In this document: positions 23,712 through 35,295 of the stretch, in pieces
Layout: every line of letters starts with the position of its first letter
Numbering within the stretch: the stretch's first letter is position 1
Origin: Ecdyonurus torrentis
Lineage: Eukaryota > Arthropoda > Insecta > Ephemeroptera > Heptageniidae
Direction of reading: 5' to 3'
NCBI GenBank assembly: GCA_949318235.1
Contig: OX439127.1
Location: 14,934,344 to 14,998,343 of the forward strand
DNA length: 64,000 nucleotides
Position numbers and translations under genes: made by a program
The notes under the pieces: generated by a model
What the model was told of the DNA's origin: nothing
Database searches by the model: none
Seen by the model: the letters and a program-made list of their open reading frames with translations, nothing else

Positions 23712-24240
23712 CTTGATTTGATTTGTTTATTATTATCCAAAAACAGACAATGTTACTTGTCCAATACATTGGTGGTACACAGAGTACATAATATACAAAT
23801 AGCATGATATACATAAAAACAAAAATAATAATAATACATTTTTACAAATTATTACAGAACACATTGCACAAAAAATTTCAAGTATAGTTTTCACAAAGCA
23901 TTGTATGCTTTTTTTTTTATGTTATTATATGAGTCGCAATAAACATCAACATGCATTTCATTAGATAATGAAGTAGCTCTTGGGATAAATGAATTTTTTA
24001 AAACATCATTAGTATAGGTTGATATATAAAAGTAGGATACATTTCTTAATGATCTTTGTGAGCAATTAATTGTTATATATGTGAAGTTATGAGATTATTA
24101 AAACTATCATCAGTTTTATGGCATAGTGCTTTAAAAAAAAAATAACACCATTTCTTTTACGTCTGTTTTCTAGTTATAATAAATTCATATTTTTACATAT
24201 CAGCTCATAATTATCACTATTATAGTCTAATTGAATTCAG
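23712..24240 (-). mobile_element. 3' end of a non-LTR retrotransposon (ORF2 C-terminus), decayed
   Basis: Minus-strand translation from 24236 to a stop at 23893-23891 gives the familiar C-terminal pattern of LINE ORF2 proteins. A Y-x-L-I-C-K-N-M-N-L-L segment is followed by LENRRKRN, then KALCHKTDDSFNNL, then RSLRNVSYF and finally KNSFIPRATSLSNEM. The K-N-S-F-I-P-R-x-x-x-L/W-N block is the usual end of CR1/Jockey-group reverse transcriptase ORFs. At least one in-frame stop and one frameshift break it. The 3' untranslated part runs to a tail reading AATAATAAACAAATCAAATC near 23712. It is 5'-truncated, as LINE copies commonly are. Confidence 0.75.
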
Positions 24241-25189
24241 ACAATGTTCTTATAGAACTATTTTATTATTATTTCTATATAACTCATTGAAAAGTGAATA
24301 TATAAATAAATGTCTATATGATAATATAATAATAATAATATATACTTATTTTTTATTTATAATTATAAGTAATAGTTTAATAATTCACGGCTTCTTTATG
24401 GTAAAAATCAGGCATACATATAAACATTCAACCCAACTGCTTAGACGTACATACAGTTGGTTGCAAAATACTAAATACGTGCTCAATTGATAATAGTGTA
24501 TAGCTTATTGATAGTCTTCATAAGTAATAAAGTATTTAACATTTTTTTTTTTTTAATTATTGTAAGGCAATTACTGCAAATTTACAGTAAAATAAGTTTA
24601 AATTACATTACATTATTTGAAATGCTACTACACCCTGATTGCAAACTTTTTGTAGAATAATGTAATTGTCATTTCAAAAGAAAATGTTTTTGTTGTTGTT
24701 GTTGTTTGTTTTTTTCATGTCAGTTGTCATATATTTCGTATTAGTGCGCTGAGCACGCAAATAGAGCTGTACCTGGTAAACTATATAATTATAATCTTCA
24801 ATGCGCAAATTGCGATTCCAGTATTTAATATGCAAAGTAAAATTGTAGACCAGTATAAGGAAATACTACTAGCCTGTACAGTACAAAATATGATATTTTT
24901 GTTCGTACGTGGTATTTTTATTTCTTATTTTATCCGTATTATTAAAATACTCTTTTGCATATTTTTCAATACGTTTCAAGTTGCCTACACACCGCGTGGT
25001 GTTGTAAGCTACTGCCACCTAGCATGCATATGCATTACCAAAGCATGCTGTTTTATAACATTTTCTTATTTTTTATCCTCATACGAAGAACACCCACGCT
25101 TAAGTTTAATTATAAGATTATACGTTTTAAACTGAAGAGGGAAAAAAGTTTTAGACCTTTCCTGCTGCCTCATCTGCAAAATTATATAC

Positions 25190-25245
<56 letters not shown>

Positions 25246-25454
25246 AATGCTTATATAATGCTTATTCAAAAATAACAACATAATTTAAAATATGTTATAT
25301 TGTAGGTATAGCAATTATGCTAAGCTAAGTAGCATAACAGTTTGTTTTGTTGCACAGTATAATTATTTAGGTAAATCCTAAATAACAGCTTTTATGATAA
25401 TATATGACAAGGTAATTATTCACTGCAGCATAAATCACACACACAGAGTATCTA

Positions 25455-25550
<96 letters not shown>

Positions 25551-26286
25551 ATTTCACAATTGCTCTCACAAGAGGCTCGCTGTTATGAAGCAATAAACAC
25601 CCACGCTTGTTTCCACTTTTTATGATATTTTGTTATTGTACTTAAAAAAAATCTTGTGCATTTATTTTATGTATAATATTCTTTTAAAAAGAAATTTACT
25701 CCACTTTGCCGCTATTAATAAAAATAATAAAGCGTTAGAAAATATACTTATATTCTCTGTCTCTCTCTCTCTGTTGCTGTCTCTCTTCCCATAATTTGCT
25801 AACTGCACTCATAACAAAAATAAATAAATTTCATAAAAGAAGAAGAATACCTAAGGGTAATGCCTGATTTTTAACGCGTCGTTTTTCGGTAAATAACACT
25901 GACAACTTTAGGTTTAATCGACCATGACCCAACGCCCTTGAAAACACTGATACAGATTCGTAGAAATAGACATCAATCTTGTCCTTTAAACATTGAAAAA
26001 CAAAATAAAATGAATAATAATAAAAAGAAAAGAAAATTAGCTTTTTTTTTTTTTTTTTTTTTTAATTTTTTTTTATGATGATAACCTTTGCTTTGTAATT
26101 CGATTTAAGTCACAGAGTTATTCTCCGTTGCAAATATTATTGCGTATTGACCGAAGCTGTGCAAGCTTTAGTTTGCATTTTTTTCCCCATTACTTGATGG
26201 TGCTATTTTTTTTAGGAGTTCTGTGACGTCAGTACTGAAGTAAGTTGCAGTTTAGATTTATTTATGTAATAAAATGAACTACATTG
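24241..26286. other. AT-rich DNA with microsatellites, no supported gene
   Basis: (TA)n arrays lie at about 25195-25237 and 25456-25527; the second runs into (CA)n up to 25549. A 101-codon frame (24830-25135) and its 106-codon neighbour are hydrophobic and Ile/Phe/Cys-rich, as expected from AT-rich DNA. A TGACGTCA octamer occurs at about 26224. Confidence 0.45.
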
Positions 26287-26410
26287 TACAGCTCTGGTCA
26301 AAAGTTCCCGAACGATTTGCATAGGCAACCCGCAACTACACTATGTTATCTTTATGAGAAAACGCAGCGGCCGCCGCTGCCCCGTTCGGGAACTTTTGGC
26401 CAGAGCTGTA
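26287..26410. mobile_element. Tc1/mariner-type MITE, 124 bp, copy 1
   Basis: TACAGCTCTGGTCAAAAGTT (left) is inverted as AACTTTTGGCCAGAGCTGTA (right), with one mismatch over 20 bp. The pairing continues to CCCGAACG/CGTTCGGG. A TA lies at each end. A NotI-like palindrome, GCAGCGGCCGCCGCTGC, sits off-centre. A diverged copy in reverse orientation lies at 35173-35295. Confidence 0.85.
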
Positions 26411-26450
26411 CAATCATAGAGCTGGTTATACATAATAATTATGACAAAGC

Positions 26451-26620
26451 TATAAAGCCTTGTTCACACTTTGACACTATGAAATATTTTTATGTCGACA
26501 TACTTTTTGGTTACATAAAAGTATTGGGTTTCAACTGCGCATGCGTATTTAAATGAAAATACTTATGCGTGGTACATAAAAGTATCTACATAAAATATTT
26601 TACAGTGTGAACTACACTTA
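26451..26620. mobile_element. Palindromic MITE, about 170 bp
   Basis: CTTGTTCACACT at the left pairs with AGTGTGAACTACAC at the right, and arms of about 70 bp keep pairing (TGAAATATTTTTATGT with ACATAAAATATTTTA; ACATAAAAGTA in both). The centre includes TGCGCATGCG. The GTTCACAC end resembles that of the element at 63111-63647, suggesting a related family. Confidence 0.7.
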
Positions 26621-26663
26621 ATACTTCAAATTGAATTCACATAATACATACATTCATACATTG

Positions 26664-26729
<66 letters not shown>

Positions 26730-28787
26730 GTGTGTGTGTGTGTGTATTATAATTATATTGTGATATATAGTGGAAAAAAGAAATTGATTTTTTTTATTCT
26801 TTATTGTTTCTCGTCCTTATAACGATCGTTATATTTCTCTCTTTTCTTCTCTTTAGTATATTTTTCAGATTCTTAAACATGAAAACTCTTATGATAAAAA
26901 ATAATCATTTTTTGTAAATATTTTAATTATTGAAACAAAATGTGTGACCTAAATTGCATTTAAATTGATCTCCGAGTGTTAGTAGATTAAGTGTGAAGTT
27001 GCATATCACATAGCCGGTGTAGTGACATCACCACTAGGTCGCTATTAAGTGCTGAGACGCAAATAATAATAAATATAAATATTATATATATATAAAAAAA
27101 AAACTTCCCCCTCCTTTGCAATATTAAAATTAAAACATAGAAAAAATTTACATTGAATTAACTTAGAATGGCTGGACCGCAACTAATTTGTTCTTTCCAA
27201 GGACCTATATCCTATCCTATTGCATACGAAGAATAATACAATCAATAATCTTCGTTGAAATTTGTCAAACTCTCTCTCTCTCTCTCTCTCTTTCTTAAAT
27301 TACACTTTTATTTTTTGTTTATAAATATAATAGAAAAAACAAACATGGCCCAATATTGTGTACCAAACCAATGTCATTTTATATTATAAATATTTATAAT
27401 AATAATTGATAAACGTTAAAAAGTTTTTGTTTATACGTACTTTAAAATTTAGAATGCAAGTATTTTTTTAATCAATAAAACCGATGAGCGGTAAATTTTA
27501 ATGTAATATGAAATTATTTACACTAAAAAGCATGTGTGTTTGAGGGAGTACAGGGGGGAGAGACGAAGAGGTGGAGAGATGTCACATAATATTAGTAGTC
27601 TCTGGAGTGTCATATCGAGAACATAGCCACATCATACTGTGCAGCATTTCACACAACTATGGAGAGAAATAATAGTATGTAATATGTAGTATAAAACTGA
27701 ACATGCACACTGGATAAGGATGGTCACTATTATATCGTATAATATGGAGAGAGAGAGAGATATATAATATATATATATATATATATATACAACGGCAGGC
27801 TGTTTTATAACTTCCACGAAGTACGAAGTATTATAGCGTACAACGCTGTCATCTATAGCTAGTCAGCTACTCTGTAGTTTGCATCGACTTTCTCTCTCTC
27901 TCTCTCTCCAGTTTTTTTTTTCTGATTGATGTTTTTTTCTCTTTTTGGACTTTTTTTTTCGGAAAACTTTGGGTTAGCATAATGCTTCAGTAGCATAATT
28001 AGATCCTATTTAAGTTATCACATAATATATAATTATTGTTTCATTACCTCTATACACGAGATCCGAGTAGTTAAAAATAACTAAGCGTATAACTCGTAGA
28101 TTTCTATAATTGTTCAATTATTAACGACCAAATTATTCATCAGTTCTTCACATACCTCGCAATTCGTAATATTATGATACATAATATTATTCATATTATT
28201 GTAAAATATAGAAATTGAAAAGCATCACATATTTTACGATATACGTATACTGTATAATATGTATTGTATATTTATAGTATTCATAATTATAATATAAGCA
28301 GAGCAGTATAGAATGATCCAGACGCGTGGTTCCTATCAAAACGTATGCAAGAAGCAAAAAAACAAGATTCATGGGCTTTTCAGTAGTCAAAATTAATTCC
28401 TCAATGTTAAAATAATACATTTTAAATTATCATATACGATCACTTTCATATCAAAACAATTAAAGTATTTTTTTTTTTTTTTTTTTTTTTTTTAATGGGA
28501 GGTAAAACTTAACATTTGTGGTTGGCGAGTGGAGGTGTTTTTGCTTGCGACAAGATACAAGCAAGGTGAAGTTAAAAATACTTTGGTTGCTTGATGAGGT
28601 TAACTCGTTCACTCCTCTTCAACATTTGCCTTCTCTCTTATGTAATATAACTTATTAACAATTGAAGTTTATTTTTCAACATTTATAGGCTTAGACAAAG
28701 CAGCATGGTGTATAACTCCGCATCGATCTGTGGATGAGGTTTACCTCTTTTTTTTTTTTAGTTCACGCGCAGAACGATATATATGTA

Positions 28788-28861
<74 letters not shown>

Positions 28862-28962
28862 TATAATGCTCTGCGCGTAAACTAATGTATAATAATATAA
28901 ATAAGTTATGTTACAAATTCGTTAATTTGGTTGATTGGAATAAAACAAAAAGGGGAAAATAT
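26621..28962. other. AT-rich DNA with microsatellites, no supported gene
   Basis: It contains (TA)n at 26665-26724 followed by (TG)n; CT runs at 27270-27291 and 27892-27909; (TA)n at 27765-27790 and 28796-28853; and a T tract near 28470-28492. A GC-richer patch at 28495-28640 has no coding or splice pattern. Confidence 0.5.
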
Positions 28963-29109
28963 TATACTTGACTCAAAAAACCTCAAGCGATCTATCGCTT
29001 TACCACTAATGTATCGCCCATTTTCTCGCGCGCATTTCACTGGGGGGCGGCTGGGCGATACCGTAAAAAGTCAAACGGCAGGTAACTCAGGCTTTTTGAG
29101 ACGAGTATA
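28963..29109. mobile_element. Tc1/mariner-type MITE, about 147 bp
   Basis: TATACTTGACTCAAAAAACC at the left is inverted at the right end as GGCTTTTTGAGACGAGTATA, with TATA at both edges. The interior is GC-richer than its surroundings and has no coding capacity. The next MITE begins only 45 bp downstream. Confidence 0.7.
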
Positions 29110-29153
29110 GTTAGAGGCATTGGCTAAATTCTAAATTGCTTATAAGCAATATT

Positions 29154-29317
29154 GACTAGTAAAGGAACAACGGTTTTGAGGCCGACTATGAGCGATTTCG
29201 GTCACATCCGCTTCCGTTTCTCCTTACCACGCATGCGCAGTAAGTCGAAACGGAAGCAGATGTGAGCGAAATTGCTTATAGTCGGCTTCAAAACAGTTGT
29301 TCCTTTATCAATCAATA
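29154..29317. mobile_element. Palindromic MITE, about 164 bp
   Basis: Arms of about 65 bp pair (AAAGGAACAACGGTTTTGAG with its inverse CTTCAAAACAGTTGTTCCTTT; TCCGCTTCCGTTTC with GAAACGGAAGC). They surround a short loop containing GCATGCGC. The target duplication is not obvious. The CpG-rich arms suggest a fairly young insertion or selection on the ends. Confidence 0.8.
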
Positions 29318-30751
29318 GCTCTTCAGTTGCTAAATGAAATTACGGTTTGAGATAGAACATTTTAATTGTCATTTAGCTTCCTTGCCTGTACTATATCAAT
29401 TTAGAAATTGTATACATTTAATTTAATAGTGAATTTAAATTTCTATTGATTCGAAGATAAAACTCATAACTCATAATCAATTAAATTTGTTAGTTTTCAT
29501 ATGTTTTTCTTATGTATATGCAATTAAGTAATTAATTTGCAGATGACTGCAGTCGAGTAACCACTGTAATAATTCTTTTAATATTTAGATAATATATTGT
29601 GTTGGCGCTGGCGTTTTGCCTCGTCTTGCGCTAGTGTGTGTAATTGAGGGTATATAAAATTGGAGTTGGTGGTGGTAATACGTGCAATGGAGAATCTCTT
29701 TTTCTCTCTTTCCCTGTCTGTCTCGCCCGCGTTCAGTCATATCTTCACGAACACCAGGAAGAGAAGGGCTGGTTGGATCTTTGTTTTGTACTACTATAGC
29801 TACAAACAGCAGCCGGCGCCTCTTTCGTCTTGCAAAGCGAAGACACACACACACACACACACACATATCTTTAGCTTCTCAATTCTTCTGTTCGTGCTTT
29901 CTTAGTTTTTAACATAAGTATAATATAAAATATAACATTACTTATATGAATACGATATAAAATACGCTATAGGCTCAAGACTGGAGACTGGCTTGGCAGC
30001 ACGCAACCACACAGCAATCTTAAATTGCATCCATTTGAATCAAAACCAGTCTAGCCTGTCTTTTACATGTTTTACTTTATGTAAATGAATTCTTGCAAAT
30101 ACGTTTTATTTTATTGTAAAATGTAAATAAGATCAAGTTTCATTTAAAAATAATTAAATTATATTTTATTTTTTATATAAAATGTAGCATAAAATATAAA
30201 ATTCTACCATAATTAATGTTAAATTGTTGTTTTCTTTAAATGTCATATTTAAATACATTGGTAAAATTATGTGGGAAAATGCAATAATTAATATAATAAT
30301 AAAAATAATGATAATGATATTAATGTGCAATGAATGTGAATAATCTGTTAAGTTAGTATATAAATACCTATTTTTGTATAATGTAAATGTAATTATATAT
30401 TTGCAAAATGGTATCTCGTCCTCAACCCAAAAATATGCAATCGCAGTCCCATGTTAAAAGAATTAGATTTTTCCGCCCTTTTTTTTTTTCCTGGACAGAA
30501 AACAGGATTTACGACCAAGCTCACCATTAAAGACAACGCAATGAAGAGTGAGAAAATTTATTTGTTAAACAACTCCTTATTTATTTGTTAATTATTGTTA
30601 CTTAAAACATTTTGCATTTTATTATAAAAAAGTAAATGATATTTTTAAATTAGTCCAACGATCATTATAAGCTAAGCATTTGGTCCGTCGTCTGACATTT
30701 TGTCAAGCCACTTATTAATCTGTTATGTTATCTAAGAACTCAAAAGTTTAC

Positions 30752-30780
<29 letters not shown>
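29318..30780. other. Mixed DNA; GC-richer patch at 29590-29860 without a supported gene
   Basis: The patch holds TATATAAAA near 29650, a TCAGT near 29733, and two overlapping plus frames of 76-81 codons that end in the (CA)n at 29843-29864. No frame has a recognisable domain and no donor follows, so I do not call a gene. The rest is AT-rich. Confidence 0.4.
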
Positions 30781-30790
<10 letters not shown>

Positions 30791-30921
30791 ACTGAAACTA
30801 ATCTACATAATTATTTATTATATTGTAAATCGCTCTGTAATGACAGAGGACCACGGAATAGTGGGTTTGTTCCTTTTGTGGTCTCTTTAACCAAAACCAT
30901 TTTATTATTATTATTATTATG
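30781..30921 (+). mobile_element. 3' terminus of a non-LTR retrotransposon with (ATT)n tail
   Basis: Just after an A tract, the sequence has a stem-loop (GAGGACCAC at 30846-30854 pairing with GTGGTCTC at 30878-30885) and then ends in TTATTATTATTATTATTA (about 30900-30920). A terminal hairpin plus a short trinucleotide tail is characteristic of CR1/L2-like LINE 3' ends, where the reverse transcriptase recognises the RNA. Only the last 140 bp or so is recognisable. Confidence 0.5.
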
Positions 30922-31396
30922 AAAATTCAAATTTTTATTTTTCGGTTTAACGTTTGTATGTATCTTCTTTTACGAAATATTTCCTGATCCAATCAGTAGA
31001 ACGTAAGTTATGTATATGATTATCAATTTATAATGCATTATATGACATTTAAAAATGTGACGCGTTACTAAAGTATTATTTTAAAAATATTGATATTGAT
31101 TAAAAAATATATAATATTATAATATAATATATAAATATATATAAAATTGTTCGTGAAAAGTGAAATTTTCAGAACACAGATAAGTTTGTAGTATTGCATG
31201 TATAACCACTATACCACACTTTGAATAAAGTGAAATCTGCTCGAACTTTTAAGTTTGAATGAATGATAATGTCAACTAGGAGGCACTTTTTTTTTATTTT
31301 TTATTTTTTTAAACAGTTGGTTAATTTGAGAAGTTGTATGCCTAATTTCGTCGAATAAAAATAGTTACTTATAATTATTATATTTTCAGATTTATG
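30922..31396. other. AT-rich DNA, no gene seen
   Basis: Nothing beyond short TA runs is visible in this interval. Confidence 0.5.
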
Positions 31397-31709
31397 TATA
31401 GGGTGTGTGCGCATGACGTCATTCTGAATGCTTTTCGATGCTCTTCTTGAGCAATGAATAACATTGCTCAGCATAGGACAAAATGTAGTTTTTTTTTGCT
31501 ATTTTCTTAGGAAAATTAGCTAGTTTTTGGTTATCATTATTTTTCTTGCATAATACTTGTCAAACTAATGCTACCTGTTTACATCAATGCTCTCAAAAAT
31601 ATTGCGAAGTATTTTTAAAGTGACAAAATGAGTCATTTCCCTATATTGGCTCTTGTTATTTAGCGCTCACTTATGGCGTCGACTTTAACATGACTGAAAC
31701 CACCCTATA
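31397..31709 (+). mobile_element. TATAGGGTG-family MITE, best-preserved copy
   Basis: TATAGGGTG at the left and CACCCTATA at the right are perfect inverted ends, and the 313-bp unit aligns along its whole length with the reversed 43499 copy. Near the left end GCGCATGACGTCATTC carries a full CRE octamer. Near the right end TGGCGTCGACTTTAACATGA is shared with the other copies. TATA at the edges suggests a TA target, as for Tc1/mariner-like transposases. It has no coding capacity. Confidence 0.88.
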
Positions 31710-31745
31710 ACTTTGCATTTCTCCTATAGATTATAATATATTAAG

Positions 31746-31747
<2 letters not shown>

Positions 31748-31826
<79 letters not shown>

Positions 31827-32000
31827 AATATATAATATATATTATATTATATTATATTATATTATATTATATTATATTATATTATATTATATTATATTAT
31901 ATTATATTATATTATATTATATTATATTATATTATATTATATTATATTATATTATATTATATTATATTATATTATATTATATTATATTATATTATATTAT
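31748..32000. repeat. Compound microsatellite (TA)n then (ATTAT)n
   Basis: About 75 bp of TA repeat is followed, after a short transition, by 160 bp (32 units) of perfect ATTAT. It mirrors the (TA)n/(ATAAT)n array at 2079-2271. Confidence 0.97.
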
Positions 32001-32315
32001 ATATAGTTTGACTTAATTGAAACATGTTGAATAAAAAATGGAGAAAGAGGATGGGAATTCAAGGAAGGCAGAGTTAAATAGCACTCGCGAGAAAATTATG
32101 ACATTAAGTAGTTCATAATGCAAGTATGGAACAAAAAAGACGTGAAAAATGAAACGTGATATCGAGTGCGGGTGGTTTGTATTTATAGCACATGCTCACC
32201 ATCTGTTATCTGTTACAATTTCATACTGGAATATCCTCCAGTACGTACATTGTCAATATAAATATATTTAATGTGTTATTAAGTAGTGGGCCCTTTAAAC
32301 TTAAATATATTGACC
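32001..32315. other. Unassigned DNA, no gene seen
   Basis: It is slightly less AT-rich than its neighbours, with no paired repeats or frames of note. Confidence 0.4.
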
Positions 32316-32538
32316 TACACGGAAAAAATATATATCGTAACTTATGCTACATTTATGTCATTATAGCATAAATTATGCTAAATCTTAATAAAATAAATAA
32401 CTATGCTGTACAAGATAAAATTTATGTTACGTAAGATAGTATTTATGCAGTACTGTATAGCAAAAATAATGCTGTATTGAATAAATTGTGCTGGAAAAAA
32501 GATAGCATAATCATTACATATTTATTTTTGTTCGTGTA
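32316..32538. mobile_element. TA-flanked MITE with ATAGCATAA subterminal repeats, about 223 bp
   Basis: TACACGGAAAAAATATA at the left and TATTTTTGTTCGTGTA at the right are imperfect inverted ends with TA edges. Variants of TAGCATAA/TTATGCTA occur at least six times between them. It has no coding capacity. Confidence 0.5.
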
Positions 32539-32969
32539 TGTACGATTATAATTATTTTATTCTAGTTGCGAAAACAACTTTTGAAAATATTCTATATATT
32601 ACGTCTTCTCTTCGATTTTTGTTGTTGTTGTGGTCAAAATGCAATCCGTTTCAAATTCAACATTTTATTTATTTATTATTACTATTTCAAAAACCACTGA
32701 AAGTGTGGTGCAGGTTGATTTCGAAATGATCCTGACTTCTCGGTTGCTTCTTAATGGTTTTGGTTACAATATTTATGATACACATTACACATCATCACGC
32801 ATCACCGGAATTCAGGAAAAAAAAATCATTGTTACTAATAATTGTTTAATATTATATTAATTGACTTTCTACTTAATTCATGTAAAGTAAATCAACCGTA
32901 TCTCTTTTACACTTCATTATTTTGCATAATTATATTATACATACAAACCACACACTCACTTCATTAACT
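32539..32969. other. AT-rich DNA, no gene seen
   Basis: Two overlapping frames of 63-76 codons cover 32538-32860. They have no recognisable domain and no splice context. Confidence 0.4.
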
Positions 32970-33478
32970 TGTAACCTAGGGGCGGACTGGGCCTCCACGG
33001 CCCTTCGAGATATCTAAAGAGAGACGGCCCCTACCCGTTGGGGGGTCTGGGGGGCCCATGCCCCCCAGAATCGCGCCGCAGCCGAAAATTTTACGAAAAA
33101 GGGGGCGTGGCTTGCTAATTTTACAATCATTTTACGTAAGAAGAAAGAAAAAACAAAAAAATAGAATAGAACATAATATAATATGTATAATATAATATTA
33201 TATTTTTGTGACATGACACAGCAAATAAATTTTATAAATTTTGCTTTTACAAAGTTCATCAAAAGGTTTATTCCTCGCCATAAGATCTTATTATAATTAT
33301 ATCAATTTCTAAACTATCCATAAAATTTAATGTTTTCCTTTCCTCCCTTCTTGCTTTTTTTTTTTTTTTTTTGTAGCGTTGCTTTTTTGCGACGACGGCC
33401 CGACGGCCCTCTTTAGTCGCGGCCCTTCGAGATAATCTCCAAATCTCGGCGCTCAATCCGCCACTGTAAATGTAACCT
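32970..33478. mobile_element. hAT-like non-autonomous element, 493 bp, 8-bp duplications
   Basis: TGTAACCT directly flanks both sides (32970-32977 and 33471-33478). The left end AGGGGCGGACTGGG pairs imperfectly with the right end, which reversed reads CAGTGGCGGATTGAG after three extra bases; CAGTGGCGGA is a typical hAT terminus. GGCCCTTCGAGATA occurs as a direct repeat near each end (about 32999 and 33421). The 61-82 codon frames inside are chance frames of the element. Confidence 0.75.
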
Positions 33479-33962
33479 GTTACCTTTTGTCACGTAATCA
33501 CGTTGTGTGGTAAAATTTGTATAATGCTTGTAGTATATTATAGATTATAGTGTACGTGTAATTATGCTATTGGTTATACTCTATATTATATATTAGAATC
33601 AGAGACTTTCGGGATCAATGCTTGTTTGTTCAATATGTTCTCCATTCCTATAAAAAAAATAATAAAGTGCCAACCAAATCAATAATAGTTTTTTTTTTAT
33701 TTATTTCTATATATTTCTTTTAACCGACTGATCAATAAAATTATTTATTTACTTCCTCTTGATCAGAAAAGTAGCAGTTTAATATTTTTATTAAAATAAT
33801 GTGTTTTAGAGTTTGTATTTGATGATTGGCTTAAAATTAATAATAAATACAGGAAATGTTGATTGGTTCCCGCTTATCAAAACTAAAACAAACAGAAGTA
33901 CAAATCGGCAGTGCTCAAGTGTGAAATCTGACCGCCTACTCCCCTGCCGGTAATGATCTATA
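33479..33962. other. AT-rich DNA, no gene seen
   Basis: No features were recognised. 33905-33955 is slightly GC-richer. Confidence 0.45.
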
Positions 33963-34151
33963 TAGGGTGCGCACCACCTTGGCGAAAACAGGTCCGTTAC
34001 GAATGCTTTCTATTTGCATCTGGCTGATATTTTGGTGGACACCACTTTACGGCAATTTAACACATCACGGTGTACTCCGAAGACCAAGATGCATGGAAAG
34101 CAAGCATTCGTCACGGGCCTGTTTTTGCCGAGGTCGTGCACACCGTAGAAA
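33963..34151. mobile_element. Palindromic GC-richer MITE, about 189 bp
   Basis: The left arm (GGGTGCGCACCACCTTGGCG, then AAAACAGGTCCGTTACGAAT) pairs with the right arm (ATTCGTCACGGGCCTGTTTT, then GCCGAGGTCGTGCACACC). Arms are about 55 bp with a few mismatches. Open frames on both strands (33967-34200, 34010-34219) are by-products of the arms. A TGACGTCA lies just outside at about 34191. Confidence 0.8.
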
Positions 34152-34943
34152 ATTACCCATTGATCATAAGGTGTCAACAAATCAAGTCTTGACGTCATGA
34201 TCTGGTCAACTTTTACCAATCACATTTATTATATTACCAACAATAAGAAACAAATGATTATTTATATAATGAAATCCACAGATATGGCCGCTTCGTTCTT
34301 CACACTCTTTATAGCCTTTCCCTGCAAAGCAGGCACGTTATCCATAAATCAAGGAAGCTACGTTTTCATAAACTGTGACTGAAATTTTATCATGCACATG
34401 AGACGCTTTATTAAAAAACACAAAGAAAGAAAACAATAAAAAAATAAATGCTTCTAAAACAAATTAATGAAACACGAAAAATGCTTCCAATTATACAAGG
34501 CAAAGGAGAAGGAAAAATGTAAAAAATTAAATATCGAAATATATCGTTTTTCAATCATAAAATTTGTTTATATCACTTAAAGAAAGGGAAGGTAGTTTTA
34601 TATTTCCAATTATATTCAAAATGTAAACAATACATTTTGAGGAAGTTTATTATTATTATTATTATTTAAATGTATAAATATATATTTTTTTATTTCAAAG
34701 TTTTAATTAGATGAAATCTGAAACTTTCCTTATAGATAGGGTACAGAAAAAATACAGAATTCTTTTTAATTAACTTTCAATTTCATTTTTTTTTCATGCT
34801 ACTTATACATGCACGCTAATTACTGTGTTATACATGGTATGCCGTATTTCTCACGATTCGCATTGTTGGCGCTCTATAGTGATCTCCAGTGTCATATAAA
34901 ATTTATATGGCGAAACACTACATCACAAAATAATGTATGTAAT
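34152..34943. other. AT-rich DNA, no gene seen
   Basis: Nothing recognised beyond short TTA runs. Confidence 0.45.
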
Positions 34944-35093
34944 GTACGGTCATTTGACTAAAATTGAATTTCTATTGGCATATGGGAATAACAAGTATTA
35001 AAAGATAGAGTTTTGCGTCAACTAAAATCTCCATCTGATTGCATTGAATGGCCATAAGCCAATAAAAATTACTTTTTAAGTAAAATGACTGTA
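34944..35093. mobile_element. TA-flanked MITE, 150 bp
   Basis: TACGGTCATTTGACTAAAA at the left pairs with the right end, which reversed reads TACAGTCATTTTACTTAAAA. The pairing continues through TATTGGCATATGG against TATTGGCTTATGG. TA lies at each edge. It is a Tc1/mariner-like derivative with no coding capacity. Confidence 0.75.
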
Positions 35094-35172
35094 CCGCATG
35101 GAAAAAAAAAACTTACACAACTATTATACTGAATTGCAACACTAAAAGTGCAAGTTACTCATTTCATTTCGG

Positions 35173-35295
35173 TACAACTCTAAACAAAAGTTGCCATATA
35201 GACAACCTGTGTTTTTCTCATAAGAAAAGCATTGAGTTGTACTACGTTGCCTATATCTGTCCTTTCCGGTTCGGAAACTTTTATCCAGAGCTGTA
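35173..35295. mobile_element. Tc1/mariner-type MITE, 123 bp, copy 2 of the 26287 family
   Basis: The right end GGAAACTTTTATCCAGAGCTGTA, reversed, closely matches the 26287 left end. Interior segments TTTTCTCATAA and GTTGCCTAT match the reverse complement of the 26287 copy. The left TIR is more diverged (TACAACTCTAAACAAAAGTT). TA lies at each edge. The near-identical length supports a common ancestor. Confidence 0.75.

Noticed and set aside
24830..25275. Two overlapping frames of 101 and 106 codons
   Set aside because: Both have noncoding-like composition, and the second runs into a (TA)n array.
29660..29912. Overlapping plus frames with TATATAAAA upstream
   Set aside because: TATA to TCAGT spacing is about 80 bp, no donor follows, and both frames end in translated (CA)n.
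33967..34219. Opposing frames of 77 and 69 codons
   Set aside because: They are by-products of the GC-richer arms of a palindromic MITE.
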